DNA of 64,000 nucleotides from Rufibacter glacialis (GTDB taxonomy: Bacteria > Bacteroidota > Bacteroidia > Cytophagales > Hymenobacteraceae), in NCBI RefSeq assembly GCF_008271745.1, contig NZ_VKKZ01000021.1, positions 1 to 64,000 on the forward strand, given 5' to 3'. The translations under genes and the position numbers were made by a program. Each line of letters opens with the position of its first letter. The stretch's first letter is position 1. A model generated the notes under the pieces. The model worked only from the letters and a program-made list of their open reading frames with translations. It was not told where the DNA came from and made no database searches. This document shows, in pieces, positions 35,569-45,223 of this stretch.

Positions 35569-38082
35569 ATGAGACTTTTTTACTTTCTGGCTGCCTTTCT
35601 GTTGGCAAGCCTGGGAGGGCACGCCCAAACCGGGTCGCCTGCCAAAGCCAATTACCAGCTGGCCTCCCGTTTCTCACCCAAAAAACTGGAAAAGCTTATT
35701 TTCACCACCAGCCTTGATCCGCACTGGCTCAAGAAGACAAACCGGTTCTGGTACATGTACGAGTCGCCCAACGGCAAGAACTGGTACTTGGTAGACCCGG
35801 CCGCCAAATCAAAACAAGCCATCTTCAACACAGACCAGTTAGCCGCCGCCATCACCCTGGTGGTGCGTGACCCGTTTGATGCCCAGCACCTGCCCCTGGA
35901 GAACCTCAAGTTCACCGAAGACGAGAAGAACGTGCAGTTTGAGGTAAAGAGCAGCATTGACCAGGTGAAAAAAGACCGTCTTGACAAAAAGGCCCCTGAT
36001 TCCCTGGAGAAGAAAACCTTCTACTTCCAGTACAACCTGGCCACCCGCAAGGTGACCGAGCTGAAGGATTACAACAAACCCAAGCGCAAGCCCACGTGGG
36101 CGTCCATCTCGCCGGACCAGAAATATGTGGTGTTCGCCAAGGAGCACAACCTGTACTGGATGGACCGCGCTAACTATGAGAAAGCCCTCAAAAACGAGAA
36201 AGACTCTACTATTGTAGAAACCAAGTTCACCTCTGATGGCGTGGAACACTACACCTACGGTGACTCGCAGGGCGAAACCAACGTGGAGCGCGAGAAGAAC
36301 AAGAAGAACCGCAAGCCTGCCTACATCATGTGGTCACCGGACAGCAAGCACTTCCTCATGACCCGTACCGATGCCCGCAAGGTGAAAGACCTGTGGGTGC
36401 TGCACAACACCGCCGCGGGCCGTCCGGCCCTGGAAACCTACAAGTACCAGATGCCCGGCGAGAAGGAAGCCCCCATCAGAGAACTGCTTTTGTTCAACTT
36501 CGCGGAAAAGACCTCTAAAAAGATCAACGCCACTGCCTTTAAAGATCAGGAGATCTCTGTGTGGCCGGCACCCGCCAAGCAAAGCTCCCGCGACGACGAG
36601 TTTCGGGCTAACCTGTGGCACGGCACCAAAGACAAGGTGTACTTCACCCGCACCAGCCGCGACCTGAAAAGAATAGACGTGCTTTCATTGGATGTGGCCA
36701 CGGGTACCGTGAAACCCCTGATTGACGAGCGCTTCAACACTTACGTGGAAGTAAGCCGCGTGGGCCTGGTGAACGGCGGCAACGAACTGATCCATTGGTC
36801 TGAGCGCGATGGCTGGGCCCATTTCTATCTCTATGATGGCAACGGCAAGCTGAAAAACCAGATCACCTCTGGCCCCTTCCACTGCGAAGAGATCATCGGC
36901 ATTGATGACAAAGCCCGCGTACTCTACTTCACCGCCAACGGCCGCGAAGCCAAGGAAGACCCGTATTACCTGCACCTTTACCGCGTGAACTTTGACGGCT
37001 CTGGCCTCAAGCTCCTGAACAGCGGCAACTTTGACCACCAGGTGAGCATGAACGACAACCGTACGTTCTTCGTGAACAACGCCTCACGTGTGAACACTGT
37101 ACCAAAATCTGCCTTATACAACAGCAACGGCAAAAAGGTAATGGACCTGGAGACCGCTGACCTGTCCAGGCTCATGGCCACCGGGTATAAGTTCCCAGAG
37201 CCGTTCCAGGTGAAGGCCGATGATGGCGTCACCGACCTGTACGGGGTTATGTACAAGCCTTTTGACTTTGACTCCACCAAGAAATACCCCATCATCCAGT
37301 ACATCTACCCAGGTCCACAGACCGAGGCCGTGAACAAAGCCTTCGGCCGCAGCATGGACCGCATGGACCGTCTGGCCCAGATGGGCTTCATTGTGATTAC
37401 CGTAGGAAACCGCGGTGGTCACCCCGCCCGTTCCAAATGGTACCACACCTACGGCTACGGCAACCTACGTGACTACGGCCTGGCAGATAAGAAGGCCGCC
37501 GCCGAGCAATTGGCGGACCGCCACCGTTTCATTGACATCAACCGCGTGGGCATCACCGGCCACTCCGGCGGCGGATTCATGTCTACGGCTGCCATGCTGG
37601 TGTACCCGGATTTCTTCAAGGTAGCCGTTTCGGGGGCTGGTAACCATGAGAACAACATCTACAACCGCTGGTGGTCTGAGAAGCACCACGGCGTGAAAGA
37701 GGTGATCACCGCTAAAGGCGACACCACATTCCAGTACGCCATTGACAAGAACCCAGACCTGGCCAAGAACCTGAAAGGCCGCCTGCTGCTGACTACCGGT
37801 GACGTGGACAACAACGTGCACCCGGCCAACACCATCAGAATGGCAGACGCCCTGATCAAGGCCAACAAACGGTTTGACCTGGTCATCCTGCCCGGCCAAC
37901 GCCACGGCTACGGCGACATGACGGAATACTCTTTCTGGATGACGGCTGATTATTTCAGCAAGCACCTGCTAGGTGACTTCTCCCAGACTGTTGACATCAC
38001 CGAGATCAACAGAGAAGTGGAGCAGAATAACAAGAGACCTCAGTCGGGCCGCACCGCCACTACTCCTGAAGGAGAAGAATAG
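35569..38082 (+). CDS. S9 family prolyl oligopeptidase (DPP-IV-like)
   Basis: An 837-residue exported peptidase that removes dipeptides from peptide N-termini. Signal peptide (1-19, ending GHAQ), an N-terminal beta-propeller (about 90-530) with WSPDSKHFLMTRTD-type blades, and a C-terminal alpha/beta hydrolase. Catalytic residues: Ser666 in GHSGGGF, Asp747 in the GDVDNNVHP loop, and His779 in GQRHGYG. The family is periplasmic or surface-bound in Bacteroidota and serves peptide nutrition. A terminator follows. Confidence 0.92.
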   Translation: MRLFYFLAAFLLASLGGHAQTGSPAKANYQLASRFSPKKLEKLIFTTSLDPHWLKKTNRFWYMYESPNGKNWYLVDPAAKSKQAIFNTDQLAAAITLVVRDPFDAQHLPLENLKFTEDEKNVQFEVKSSIDQVKKDRLDKKAPDSLEKKTFYFQYNLATRKVTELKDYNKPKRKPTWASISPDQKYVVFAKEHNLYWMDRANYEKALKNEKDSTIVETKFTSDGVEHYTYGDSQGETNVEREKNKKNRKPAYIMWSPDSKHFLMTRTDARKVKDLWVLHNTAAGRPALETYKYQMPGEKEAPIRELLLFNFAEKTSKKINATAFKDQEISVWPAPAKQSSRDDEFRANLWHGTKDKVYFTRTSRDLKRIDVLSLDVATGTVKPLIDERFNTYVEVSRVGLVNGGNELIHWSERDGWAHFYLYDGNGKLKNQITSGPFHCEEIIGIDDKARVLYFTANGREAKEDPYYLHLYRVNFDGSGLKLLNSGNFDHQVSMNDNRTFFVNNASRVNTVPKSALYNSNGKKVMDLETADLSRLMATGYKFPEPFQVKADDGVTDLYGVMYKPFDFDSTKKYPIIQYIYPGPQTEAVNKAFGRSMDRMDRLAQMGFIVITVGNRGGHPARSKWYHTYGYGNLRDYGLADKKAAAEQLADRHRFIDINRVGITGHSGGGFMSTAAMLVYPDFFKVAVSGAGNHENNIYNRWWSEKHHGVKEVITAKGDTTFQYAIDKNPDLAKNLKGRLLLTTGDVDNNVHPANTIRMADALIKANKRFDLVILPGQRHGYGDMTEYSFWMTADYFSKHLLGDFSQTVDITEINREVEQNNKRPQSGRTATTPEGEE

Positions 38083-38104
38083 CCGTTCCTGGTCTTCCTG
38101 AACA

Positions 38105-38142
38105 AAGAAAGCCGCAGCCTTGTATAAGGCTGCGGCTTTCTT
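38105..38142 (+). terminator. Stem-loop terminator after S9 peptidase
   Basis: Perfect 17-bp arms (38105-38121 and 38126-38142), 4-base loop. Confidence 0.9.
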
Positions 38143-38235
38143 ATATCTGGGTACATGGGAGGAATCTTTCTCCAGGCCATTTCTTCCTCTGTTCCGGCCA
38201 ATCCTTTTATATAGGGTATTCCGTATAAAGCAACT

Positions 38236-38820
38236 ATGAAAATAAGCCTCCCCTGTCTGCTGCTCCCGTTTCTGCTGTTCTTTTCCTGTTCCAGAGACAA
38301 TACGGTGCAGTATGAAACCAATCCCTCCGTGGAAACGGTAGTGAATGCCTCGGTGCCTTTCTCCAGCTTTGCCGCGGAGCTGCCCGTCCTGGCCTTGCCT
38401 TTCAAAGCCACCTGCTCTTTTGATTACCTTTTAGGGTCCCGGCTAGACACCACGGTGGCCAGCGCCTACCTTAAGCCGCATGAGTTACCGTACCGTCGAT
38501 TCTCTGTGAGCAAAGAGGTCACCGCCCTGCTCCTGCTCTTCCCCACTGATGAGACCTTGCCCCGCATCAGGACCTACCGCCAAGACGGGACCCAACTGGA
38601 TGAGCAAGACCTCAAGTTTAACCCCTGCGGCGAAGAACCTGGTTTTCTGCATAGTGAGCAGTACACCATTCAAAAAGATTTCACCATTGTACACATAGAC
38701 AGTACTACCCGCTGGCAGTTTGACGCCGCCTACCAAGAGATCCCCAATACCAGAAAACTCACCGTTACCAAAAAACGCTTCAGGATACTGCCCAACGGCG
38801 ACATCAATGAAATAAAATAA
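38236..38820 (+). CDS. Hypothetical lipoprotein
   Basis: A 194-residue exported protein with a lipobox at Cys18 (LLFFSC) followed by a mixed alpha/beta domain without family I recognise. Segments such as KEVTALLLLFPTDETLPRIRTY and QYTIQKDFTIVHIDSTTRWQFD look like a single globular domain. Function unknown. Confidence 0.6.
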   Translation: MKISLPCLLLPFLLFFSCSRDNTVQYETNPSVETVVNASVPFSSFAAELPVLALPFKATCSFDYLLGSRLDTTVASAYLKPHELPYRRFSVSKEVTALLLLFPTDETLPRIRTYRQDGTQLDEQDLKFNPCGEEPGFLHSEQYTIQKDFTIVHIDSTTRWQFDAAYQEIPNTRKLTVTKKRFRILPNGDINEIK

Positions 38821-38877
38821 GAGTCTGAAGCTCTTGGTTCGCCCTGGCTGTTTTACCTTCGCCCACTCCATTGACTT

Positions 38878-39261
38878 ATGAAAGAATTCAAGAAATATTA
38901 CCTGCTGCCCGCCACACCGGAGGAAGTGTACGTTGCCCTCACCAACCCCATCACCCTCCAGATCTGGACCGGCGAACCTGCCGAGATGTCAACCGAGCCC
39001 GGCTCAGAGTTCTCGCTCTGGGAAGGCAGCATTGTGGGCAAGAACCTGGAGTTCGAGGAAAACAAGAAGATTGTGCAGCAGTGGTACTTTGAAGGTGAGC
39101 CCGAAGACTCTATTGTGACCATCAAGCTGCACCCGCACAAGCAAGGCTGCTCCATGGAAGTAAAACAGACCAACATCCCAGAGGAGGCCTATGATGACTT
39201 GGTGGAAGGCTGGAATACCAGCTACGCCGGGGCGTTGCTGGCGTTTTTTGAGGAACAGTAG
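38878..39261 (+). CDS. SRPBCC/AHSA1-type START-like domain protein
   Basis: A 127-residue cytoplasmic protein with the helix-grip fold of the SRPBCC superfamily. Features: KKYYLLPATPEEVYVALTNPITLQIWTG, WEGSIVGKNLEFEENKKIVQQW, and a C-terminal helix (EEAYDDLVEGWNTSYAGALLAFFEEQ). Related AHSA1 domain proteins bind hydrophobic ligands or act as Hsp90 co-chaperones in eukaryotes; the bacterial role is unknown. Confidence 0.85.
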   Translation: MKEFKKYYLLPATPEEVYVALTNPITLQIWTGEPAEMSTEPGSEFSLWEGSIVGKNLEFEENKKIVQQWYFEGEPEDSIVTIKLHPHKQGCSMEVKQTNIPEEAYDDLVEGWNTSYAGALLAFFEEQ

Positions 39262-39268
39262 TCTACCT

Positions 39269-39304
39269 GTTTTTCACCCGTTTTTATTGAAACTCCCATA
39301 AAAC
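39269..39304. repeat. 35-bp intergenic palindrome, copy 16
   Basis: GTTTTTCACCCGTTTTTATTG ... CTCCCATAAAAC; its right half overlaps the next terminator stem. Confidence 0.6.
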
Positions 39305-39350
39305 AAGCAAGGCCGGTATGTTACCGGCCTTGCTTGTTTTATGGGAGTTT
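39290..39350. terminator. Bidirectional terminator, 29-bp stem
   Basis: Perfect 29-bp arms (39290-39318 and 39322-39350) with a 3-base loop, between convergent SRPBCC and susD genes. Confidence 0.9.
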
Positions 39351-39359
39351 AGAAGCAGA

Positions 39360-40778
39360 CTAATCTACATCCCACCAGACTTTTCCATATAAAGTATCTC
39401 CTCCGTTCAATTTCTGCACGGCGGCGCTGTACCCGGTAGCATTCAGGAAAGCCTCATCTGAGGGGTACATCTGTCTCGTAGGCACGTTGTTTCCGCCTGA
39501 AGGAACCAGGTTGTTAGGATAACCCGTTCTTCTCCACTCAGCCCACCCTTCGTACCCATGCATGAACAGGTGAATCCAACGTTGGGTACCAATCTGCTGC
39601 AGAGCAGTGGCAGGGTCATAGGCTACCCCAGGTTTAGTTAACAGCGTATTGGCCGCGGTAGTAGCAGCAGCAACGGTAACCGTGGGGCTCACGGTCCATT
39701 GTATAACAGAGTTTCGCACGGCTGACTCATAGTTGGTCTTCGCCTCTGCGTCTCCGCCAGGAATCCAGCCTAGTTTAGCGGCCTCTGCCCTGGCAAACAA
39801 GGCCTGGGCGTAGGTTACCAGGTAGATGGTGGCATTCTGAGCGTAGATAGCAGTTCCTAATAAAGAATAGCCTGCCACGTTCGGCATGCCGGCGGTGGTC
39901 CCAAACGGTAAGCCAATAAAATCCCTCGAGGTTCTGGCAGGTTGGCCATACACGGGTAATCTTGGATCCGCAGCCGGTTTCATGTAATCTACCAGGGTTT
40001 TAGTCAATGCCCACCACTCACGGCCTCTGTTCACTTCACCGTACCAGTAGTTCTGGTTGTTGGCATCTGCCAGGTGCTTGAACACGAAGCTATCGTCATT
40101 GCTGGCCATGATTCCGTCTGTTAAAGCCGCATTGAACTCCGTCTTGCCTTTGTTGGGGTCTACTTTGGAGATGCGCAGGGCCATTAGCAAACGGATAGTG
40201 TTGGCTAGCTTCTTCCATTTGGTCATGTCACCATTGTAGATGATGTCATTGGTGACATTGCCCGCTACAATCTGATCATTGGCTTCTTTCAACAACACAA
40301 AAAGGCTGTTATAGATAGACTGTTGCGTATCATATTTAGGAGTAAAACCTTGGCTCCCTTTCAGGGCTTCAGTATAAGGTACATCTCCCCATCTATCAGT
40401 GATATGCCAGAAATAATAGGCTTTCAGGATCTTGGCAACCGCTAATTGGTTTGCAAGGGGCCCTTGGGTGAAGTTTAGATCCTCTGGTTTGAGTGCCTCT
40501 TCAATGTTCATCAGAGGGCCTTGGTAGAGCCCATAGAAACTGGTACCGCCGGTGGGGTAAAGCGAAGCTGTAGGATATTGCGTCTCTGCCAGGTACTGCG
40601 CCATGAACTCCCCCTGCGGGGAAGAACTTAAACCCGGAAGCGAAAGCATGGCGCCGGCTAATAGTTGCATACGAGAGGCTGAGATAGGTGAGTTGGGCGT
40701 GATGTTCAGATCTTCATCGAAATCATTGCACCCCCCCAGAAGTAACCCAGCCAGTATTAAGATATATAACTTCTTCAT
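39360..40778 (-). CDS. SusD/RagB-like outer-membrane substrate-binding lipoprotein
   Basis: A 472-residue surface lipoprotein with lipid anchor at Cys17 (LLLGGC) and an alpha-helical TPR-like scaffold. Signature SusD features include the N-terminal NDFDEDLNITPNSP segment, KILKAYYFWHITDRWGDVPYTEAL, and the C-terminal HLFMHGYEGWAEWRRTGYPNNLV. It forms the lid of the SusC transporter. Genes for glycan-degrading enzymes are not adjacent, so the cargo (glycan, peptide or other) is unknown. Starts 11 bases after the susC stop. Confidence 0.92.
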   Translation of the reverse strand: MKKLYILILAGLLLGGCNDFDEDLNITPNSPISASRMQLLAGAMLSLPGLSSSPQGEFMAQYLAETQYPTASLYPTGGTSFYGLYQGPLMNIEEALKPEDLNFTQGPLANQLAVAKILKAYYFWHITDRWGDVPYTEALKGSQGFTPKYDTQQSIYNSLFVLLKEANDQIVAGNVTNDIIYNGDMTKWKKLANTIRLLMALRISKVDPNKGKTEFNAALTDGIMASNDDSFVFKHLADANNQNYWYGEVNRGREWWALTKTLVDYMKPAADPRLPVYGQPARTSRDFIGLPFGTTAGMPNVAGYSLLGTAIYAQNATIYLVTYAQALFARAEAAKLGWIPGGDAEAKTNYESAVRNSVIQWTVSPTVTVAAATTAANTLLTKPGVAYDPATALQQIGTQRWIHLFMHGYEGWAEWRRTGYPNNLVPSGGNNVPTRQMYPSDEAFLNATGYSAAVQKLNGGDTLYGKVWWDVD

Positions 40779-40789
40779 GTTAATTCAGA

Positions 40790-43700
40790 TTAAAAGGTAA
40801 TGTTAAGATTAACCCCGTAAGAACGCACCGTTGGCAATTGGCCCGATTCATACCAGCTAATGGCCTGCCCGCCCGAGGAGAGTTCTGAAGGATCTAAGCC
40901 CTTAGGGGCTTTTTGCCACAGTTGGGCCACGTTACGGGAAATCAAAGCCAGACCAACTCTCTCAAATGGAAGTTTACCCAGCATAGACTTATCAAGGATG
41001 TAGCCAATGCGCACTTCTCTCAGCTTCACATATGAGGCATCATACAACCAATCATCATAGATACGTCTGGCTGTGGTACCATAATACGTCTGCGGGTTCA
41101 CATAGAGTGTTACCTCCTGACCAGCCTTAGGTGTACCAGGACCATAGATTCCGTTCACCTTCACGCCGCCGCCTTCAGAAACAGGGTCACGCACGTTCTT
41201 GCCGTTATCATTCAGCGCAGCGGTTTCAGCAGCCTGCCCGGTTCTCATGGCCAGCATTTTAGATCTGCTGAAGAACTGCCCCCCCACCTGGTAATCAATC
41301 ATGGCAGACACGTCAAACTTCCAAAGTCGCACTGAGTTCTGGAAACCACCCGTTAAATCTGGAAGCACCGTCCCGAAGTTATGCGTAGCCGCCGTGAAGA
41401 GCGGAATACCGTTACTGTCTAACAAGATTTTACCGGTAGCCGCATCACGCTGGTAGGTTGGGCCCACCAAGGTTCCAAATGCCTGACCCGCATAGGAGTT
41501 CAGAAAACTAGTGACGGAAGAGTATGTGGTGGAGTAGTGGTTGTACACATTGATGCCCGGTGCCAACTCTACTACCTTGCTTCTGTTTCTGGAGATGTTG
41601 AGGGTTGTGTTCCAGGTGATAAAGCTCTTGTCAATAGGTGTTCCTGACAGAGACAGCTCAAACCCTTTGTTCTCAATCAAGCCGGCATTGATGGTAGTAG
41701 AACCATACCCGCTGGCACCAGACACCTGCAATGGTATGATCTGGTTCACATTTTTCTGCCGATAAAAGGTCAAATCCAATCCTAACCGATTTTGGAAGAA
41801 CTTCAGGTCCATGCCTGCTTCATAAGAATGGGCAAAGGAGGGTTCTATCAAAGGGTTAGTCAGGTTATCTGGCACAGAAAGCGGGTTCACGCTGGTAGTA
41901 CCAGCGTACACTGTTCCGGCGCTGTAGAAGGTGGTGGTTTGGTAAGGGGCAAGGTCAGAACCAGCCTGGGCATAACTTGCCCTCAATTTACCCAAAGAAA
42001 GCGGGTTCCAGTCCAGCAATTCACTGAACACAAAAGACCCTGAAAGAGATGGATAATAGTAGGAGTTATTGTCTGGGGGTAAGGCAGAAGAGTTATCATT
42101 TCTTATAGAGGCATCAAGAAAGTAGGTGTCTTTGTACCCCAGAGAGACCATAGCGTAAGCACTGCGTACTTCTTTTCTGCGCAGGTAAGAAGACGTGGCC
42201 GGGCGGTCAATGGAGGCGTCAATGTTATAGAAGCCCGGCGCGGAAAGACCTCCTACAGTTGCCATGCTTAAGTAGGTGTATCGGTCAGTGAACAGGTTGG
42301 CCCCTAGGTTGGTATTGATAGAGAAGTCACCCCATTCTTTGTTGTATTGGGCCAAGAACTCATAGTTCATCTGCTGCCCCTGGTATTTCCCTACTGAATA
42401 AGCAGGTACCGCCTCTTGGCCGCCAAACCCAATTCTGGACTCAATGTTCTGGGTATACATATCACCACGCATAAAACCGCTCAGTTTCAAGGCCGGCAAT
42501 ACCTGATAGGTAAGGCCAATGTCTCCGAACAACCGGTCTCTGCTATCATCTACCGGATTTTCATAGGCTTCAAAGAATGGGTTGTTCCAGTAAAGTGCTT
42601 TAAAGTTAGACACCACTCCGGCGCTGGCTCCCGTCAACGGAACCGCTCTCAGGTTCCACTGTAAGAACCTTCCATCATCATATTTGTAATCTCTAAGACG
42701 GTTCATGTCCACGTTTCGCTGAAACCACTGATTGGTGTAGCGGGCCCCAAACTCAGACCCCTGGGTGGGGCGGCGGGCGTTGTTGGTGGCAATGTTGAGG
42801 TTGGTGGAGACGTTCAGTTTCTTGCTGATGTCAATGCCGGCACTTACGCCCACATTGTTCCTTCTCAGGAAGGTATTTGGCTCTACGCCTTCAATTCTGG
42901 TATCATTGAAACTTAACCGGAAGTTTGTGTTCTCCCCGCCACCTGAAATAGTAACCCCGTTGTTCAGGTTAGAACCGGTTTCATAGTAGTCTCTGATGTT
43001 GTTTGGGTGCGGAAGAAAAGGGGTTTCTTTCCCAAAATCGAGGTCTTTGGGGTAGAAGCTATAGAACTGCCGGACAGGCGTTCCGTCCATTTTAGGTCCC
43101 CAGCTTTCGTCTACCTCTAACTGAACCACCTTCTGGCCGTTGGGCAAGGTATTCCAGGTTTGCTTAGAGCCACCACCATACAGGTTCTGCAAGGGCATGA
43201 AGTTACCCGTCTTTTCAATGGAAAAGGCAGAGCTCAACTCAACTGTTACTTTCTTTGCACCCTTCGCTCCTTTTTTGGTGGTGATCATGATTACCCCGTA
43301 CTGCCCTCTGATCCCATACAAAGCAGAAGCCGCCGGACCTTTCAGTACGTTAATAGACTCAATATCTTCCGGGTTGATGTCCTGGCCTAAGTTCCCAAAG
43401 TCCGCTCCCGCCTCACCAGCAAAGTTGGTATTGGCAATAGGCGTACCATCTACCACCAGCAAAGGCGGGCTGGAGCCATTGATGGAGTTAACCCCTCTGA
43501 TCACAAGCTTCTGCGTACCGCCCATACTGGCTCCGGAAGAACCGGTCACCTGCACCCCAGCCACTTTACCGGCCAAAGATCCCAGTACGTTCTGCTCCTT
43601 CGTAAATGTTAGGTTCTCCCCTTTTACCTCTTGGGTAGCGTAACCCAGAGACCGCTCGCTTCTTTCAATGCCCAGGGCCGTCACCACTACCTCGTTGAGT

Positions 43701-44002
43701 TGCTGGTTGTCTGGAGTCAAGGAAAGATTGAAGGAAGATTGGCTACCAACGGGGACTTCTTTTGATATATATCCTAAGTAGCTGAGTACTAAAACGGCGG
43801 CATTGTCTGAAATACGCAGTTTAAAATTCCCGTCTGCATCTGTGGAGGTTCCTATAGTGGTGCCTTTCACCACTACGCTAACGCCCGGTAGGGCAGTGCC
43901 GTCATCTGACGCGGTAACCTTGCCGGTAATTTCCCGCTGCTGCGCAAAGACCATGCTCAGCGAAGAAAGAAGCACCAGTAAGAGAAGTAAAGTTTTTTTC
44001 AT
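40790..44002 (-). CDS. SusC/RagA-like TonB-dependent outer-membrane transporter
   Basis: A 1070-residue barrel protein importing bulky nutrients with TonB energy. Parts in order: signal peptide (1-20), carboxypeptidase-regulatory-like domain (about 22-105, GKVTASDDGTALPGVSVVVKG), plug (about 115-240) with LNEVVVTALG, VVDGTPI and DIESINVLKGPAASALYGIRGQYGVIMITTKKG, then the beta-barrel ending in a YGVNLNITF strand. ATG 44002 begins the signal peptide. The gene precedes susD as one operon. No sigma/anti-sigma pair is visible. Confidence 0.93.
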   Translation of the reverse strand: MKKTLLLLLVLLSSLSMVFAQQREITGKVTASDDGTALPGVSVVVKGTTIGTSTDADGNFKLRISDNAAVLVLSYLGYISKEVPVGSQSSFNLSLTPDNQQLNEVVVTALGIERSERSLGYATQEVKGENLTFTKEQNVLGSLAGKVAGVQVTGSSGASMGGTQKLVIRGVNSINGSSPPLLVVDGTPIANTNFAGEAGADFGNLGQDINPEDIESINVLKGPAASALYGIRGQYGVIMITTKKGAKGAKKVTVELSSAFSIEKTGNFMPLQNLYGGGSKQTWNTLPNGQKVVQLEVDESWGPKMDGTPVRQFYSFYPKDLDFGKETPFLPHPNNIRDYYETGSNLNNGVTISGGGENTNFRLSFNDTRIEGVEPNTFLRRNNVGVSAGIDISKKLNVSTNLNIATNNARRPTQGSEFGARYTNQWFQRNVDMNRLRDYKYDDGRFLQWNLRAVPLTGASAGVVSNFKALYWNNPFFEAYENPVDDSRDRLFGDIGLTYQVLPALKLSGFMRGDMYTQNIESRIGFGGQEAVPAYSVGKYQGQQMNYEFLAQYNKEWGDFSINTNLGANLFTDRYTYLSMATVGGLSAPGFYNIDASIDRPATSSYLRRKEVRSAYAMVSLGYKDTYFLDASIRNDNSSALPPDNNSYYYPSLSGSFVFSELLDWNPLSLGKLRASYAQAGSDLAPYQTTTFYSAGTVYAGTTSVNPLSVPDNLTNPLIEPSFAHSYEAGMDLKFFQNRLGLDLTFYRQKNVNQIIPLQVSGASGYGSTTINAGLIENKGFELSLSGTPIDKSFITWNTTLNISRNRSKVVELAPGINVYNHYSTTYSSVTSFLNSYAGQAFGTLVGPTYQRDAATGKILLDSNGIPLFTAATHNFGTVLPDLTGGFQNSVRLWKFDVSAMIDYQVGGQFFSRSKMLAMRTGQAAETAALNDNGKNVRDPVSEGGGVKVNGIYGPGTPKAGQEVTLYVNPQTYYGTTARRIYDDWLYDASYVKLREVRIGYILDKSMLGKLPFERVGLALISRNVAQLWQKAPKGLDPSELSSGGQAISWYESGQLPTVRSYGVNLNITF

Positions 44003-44651
44003 GCTTTGTTGGGTTTGTTTGGTGAGATAATTGAAAATAGGTAGAAATGAAGGGTATATGTTTTGTTTGCGAGCGGAGTATATTAATAAAATTAAATATC
44101 TCCTAAACAATAGGGAATTTTTCTAATCTTCTCCTGCCTTTGAACCTATAGAAATGGCTCAGGACGCCGTAAAAGCTGAAATCCTTGACCGCATTTCTTT
44201 ACCGGCTTTTCCCAATGACTCTCTCAAACCAATCTTTCCTGATTCCTATTTCTTGCCTACAGGACAATATCCCACTCACTCTCAGGCGAATATTCAAAAG
44301 CGATCACCCCAAAGAAGGCAAAAAAAGAAAGGTGCGCGAGGGGAGGTTTATAGCCTAAATTTCACAAAGCGACAGGAAAGCCAAAGATATGCTAGTCAAA
44401 ACCGAGCGTATAAACCGGGCTCTTTAGGTAAGGCAGCGTACTAACGCAAGGAGTAACGAGGGGCATTTTCTTGCCAGCAAGACGGTGGCTCACTTGAAAA
44501 AGGCAATTTTAAGGGCAGGAGCATCTGCCGCCGGAAAATTGCAACAATCTCGCATGTAAGACAATTTCCAAGGGTGGTACCCCTATCCGGTATTCATATG
44601 GAGGCGAACCAGGCAAGAGGAACACCTGAGACCACAGAGGAAGAAAGGAGA
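44003..44651. other. Intergenic stretch, no gene
   Basis: About 650 bases upstream of susC and downstream of the cyclo-ligase. It holds the susC promoter, not clearly recognisable. A 96-codon plus-strand frame does not resemble a protein. Confidence 0.55.
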
Positions 44652-45221
44652 TTAGAATCTGTACACTTGATCAGGGGTGACGACGGCATCCAGGGCGAGG
44701 TCATGGACATGCACATCATCAATCACCTCTACCGGAGGTTCCAGCGCCAAGCCGATCTTGGGGGTGGCTTTGGGCAAAAGAGCCAGGAAACGGTCATAGA
44801 ACCCTTTGCCGTAGCCTACGCGGTGGCCCTTCAGATCAAAGGCCAGCAAAGGCACCAGCGCCAGGTCTATTTCTGCCTCGGGCACGGGCAGCGCGTTGAC
44901 CGGTTCAGGAATGCCCCACAGGCTTTCCTGGAAAGTAGTGTCTGGGGTGATCAGGAAATGGGTCATGGAGGTATCTACCGGATGCGAGACCGGCACGGCC
45001 ACCTCCACTTGTTGCTGCCACAACCGGTGCACCAAAGGCCAGGTATTGATTTCCTGCTGCTTCTCAATGGGCAGGAAGGTATGCACTGTTTGCCCGGGAC
45101 GTGGGGCAAACAGTGCAAAGAAAAGATCGGTGATCTGTTGGCTGCAGGCTTCTATCTGGTCAGGCGCCATCTGGCGCCGCCGGCGCAGGTAATCTTTCCG
45201 GAGATCAGCTTTCAGGGCCAT
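44652..45221 (-). CDS. 5-formyltetrahydrofolate cyclo-ligase
   Basis: A 189-residue enzyme converting 5-formyl-THF to 5,10-methenyl-THF with ATP. The family markers LRKDYLRRRRQM near the start, W-IPEP (LWGIPEPV), LVPLLAFD and the ATP-binding GYGKGFYDRFL loop are all present. It starts two bases after the bshC stop, so the genes form a tight operon. Confidence 0.93.
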   Translation of the reverse strand: MALKADLRKDYLRRRRQMAPDQIEACSQQITDLFFALFAPRPGQTVHTFLPIEKQQEINTWPLVHRLWQQQVEVAVPVSHPVDTSMTHFLITPDTTFQESLWGIPEPVNALPVPEAEIDLALVPLLAFDLKGHRVGYGKGFYDRFLALLPKATPKIGLALEPPVEVIDDVHVHDLALDAVVTPDQVYRF

Positions 45222-45223
45222 GC

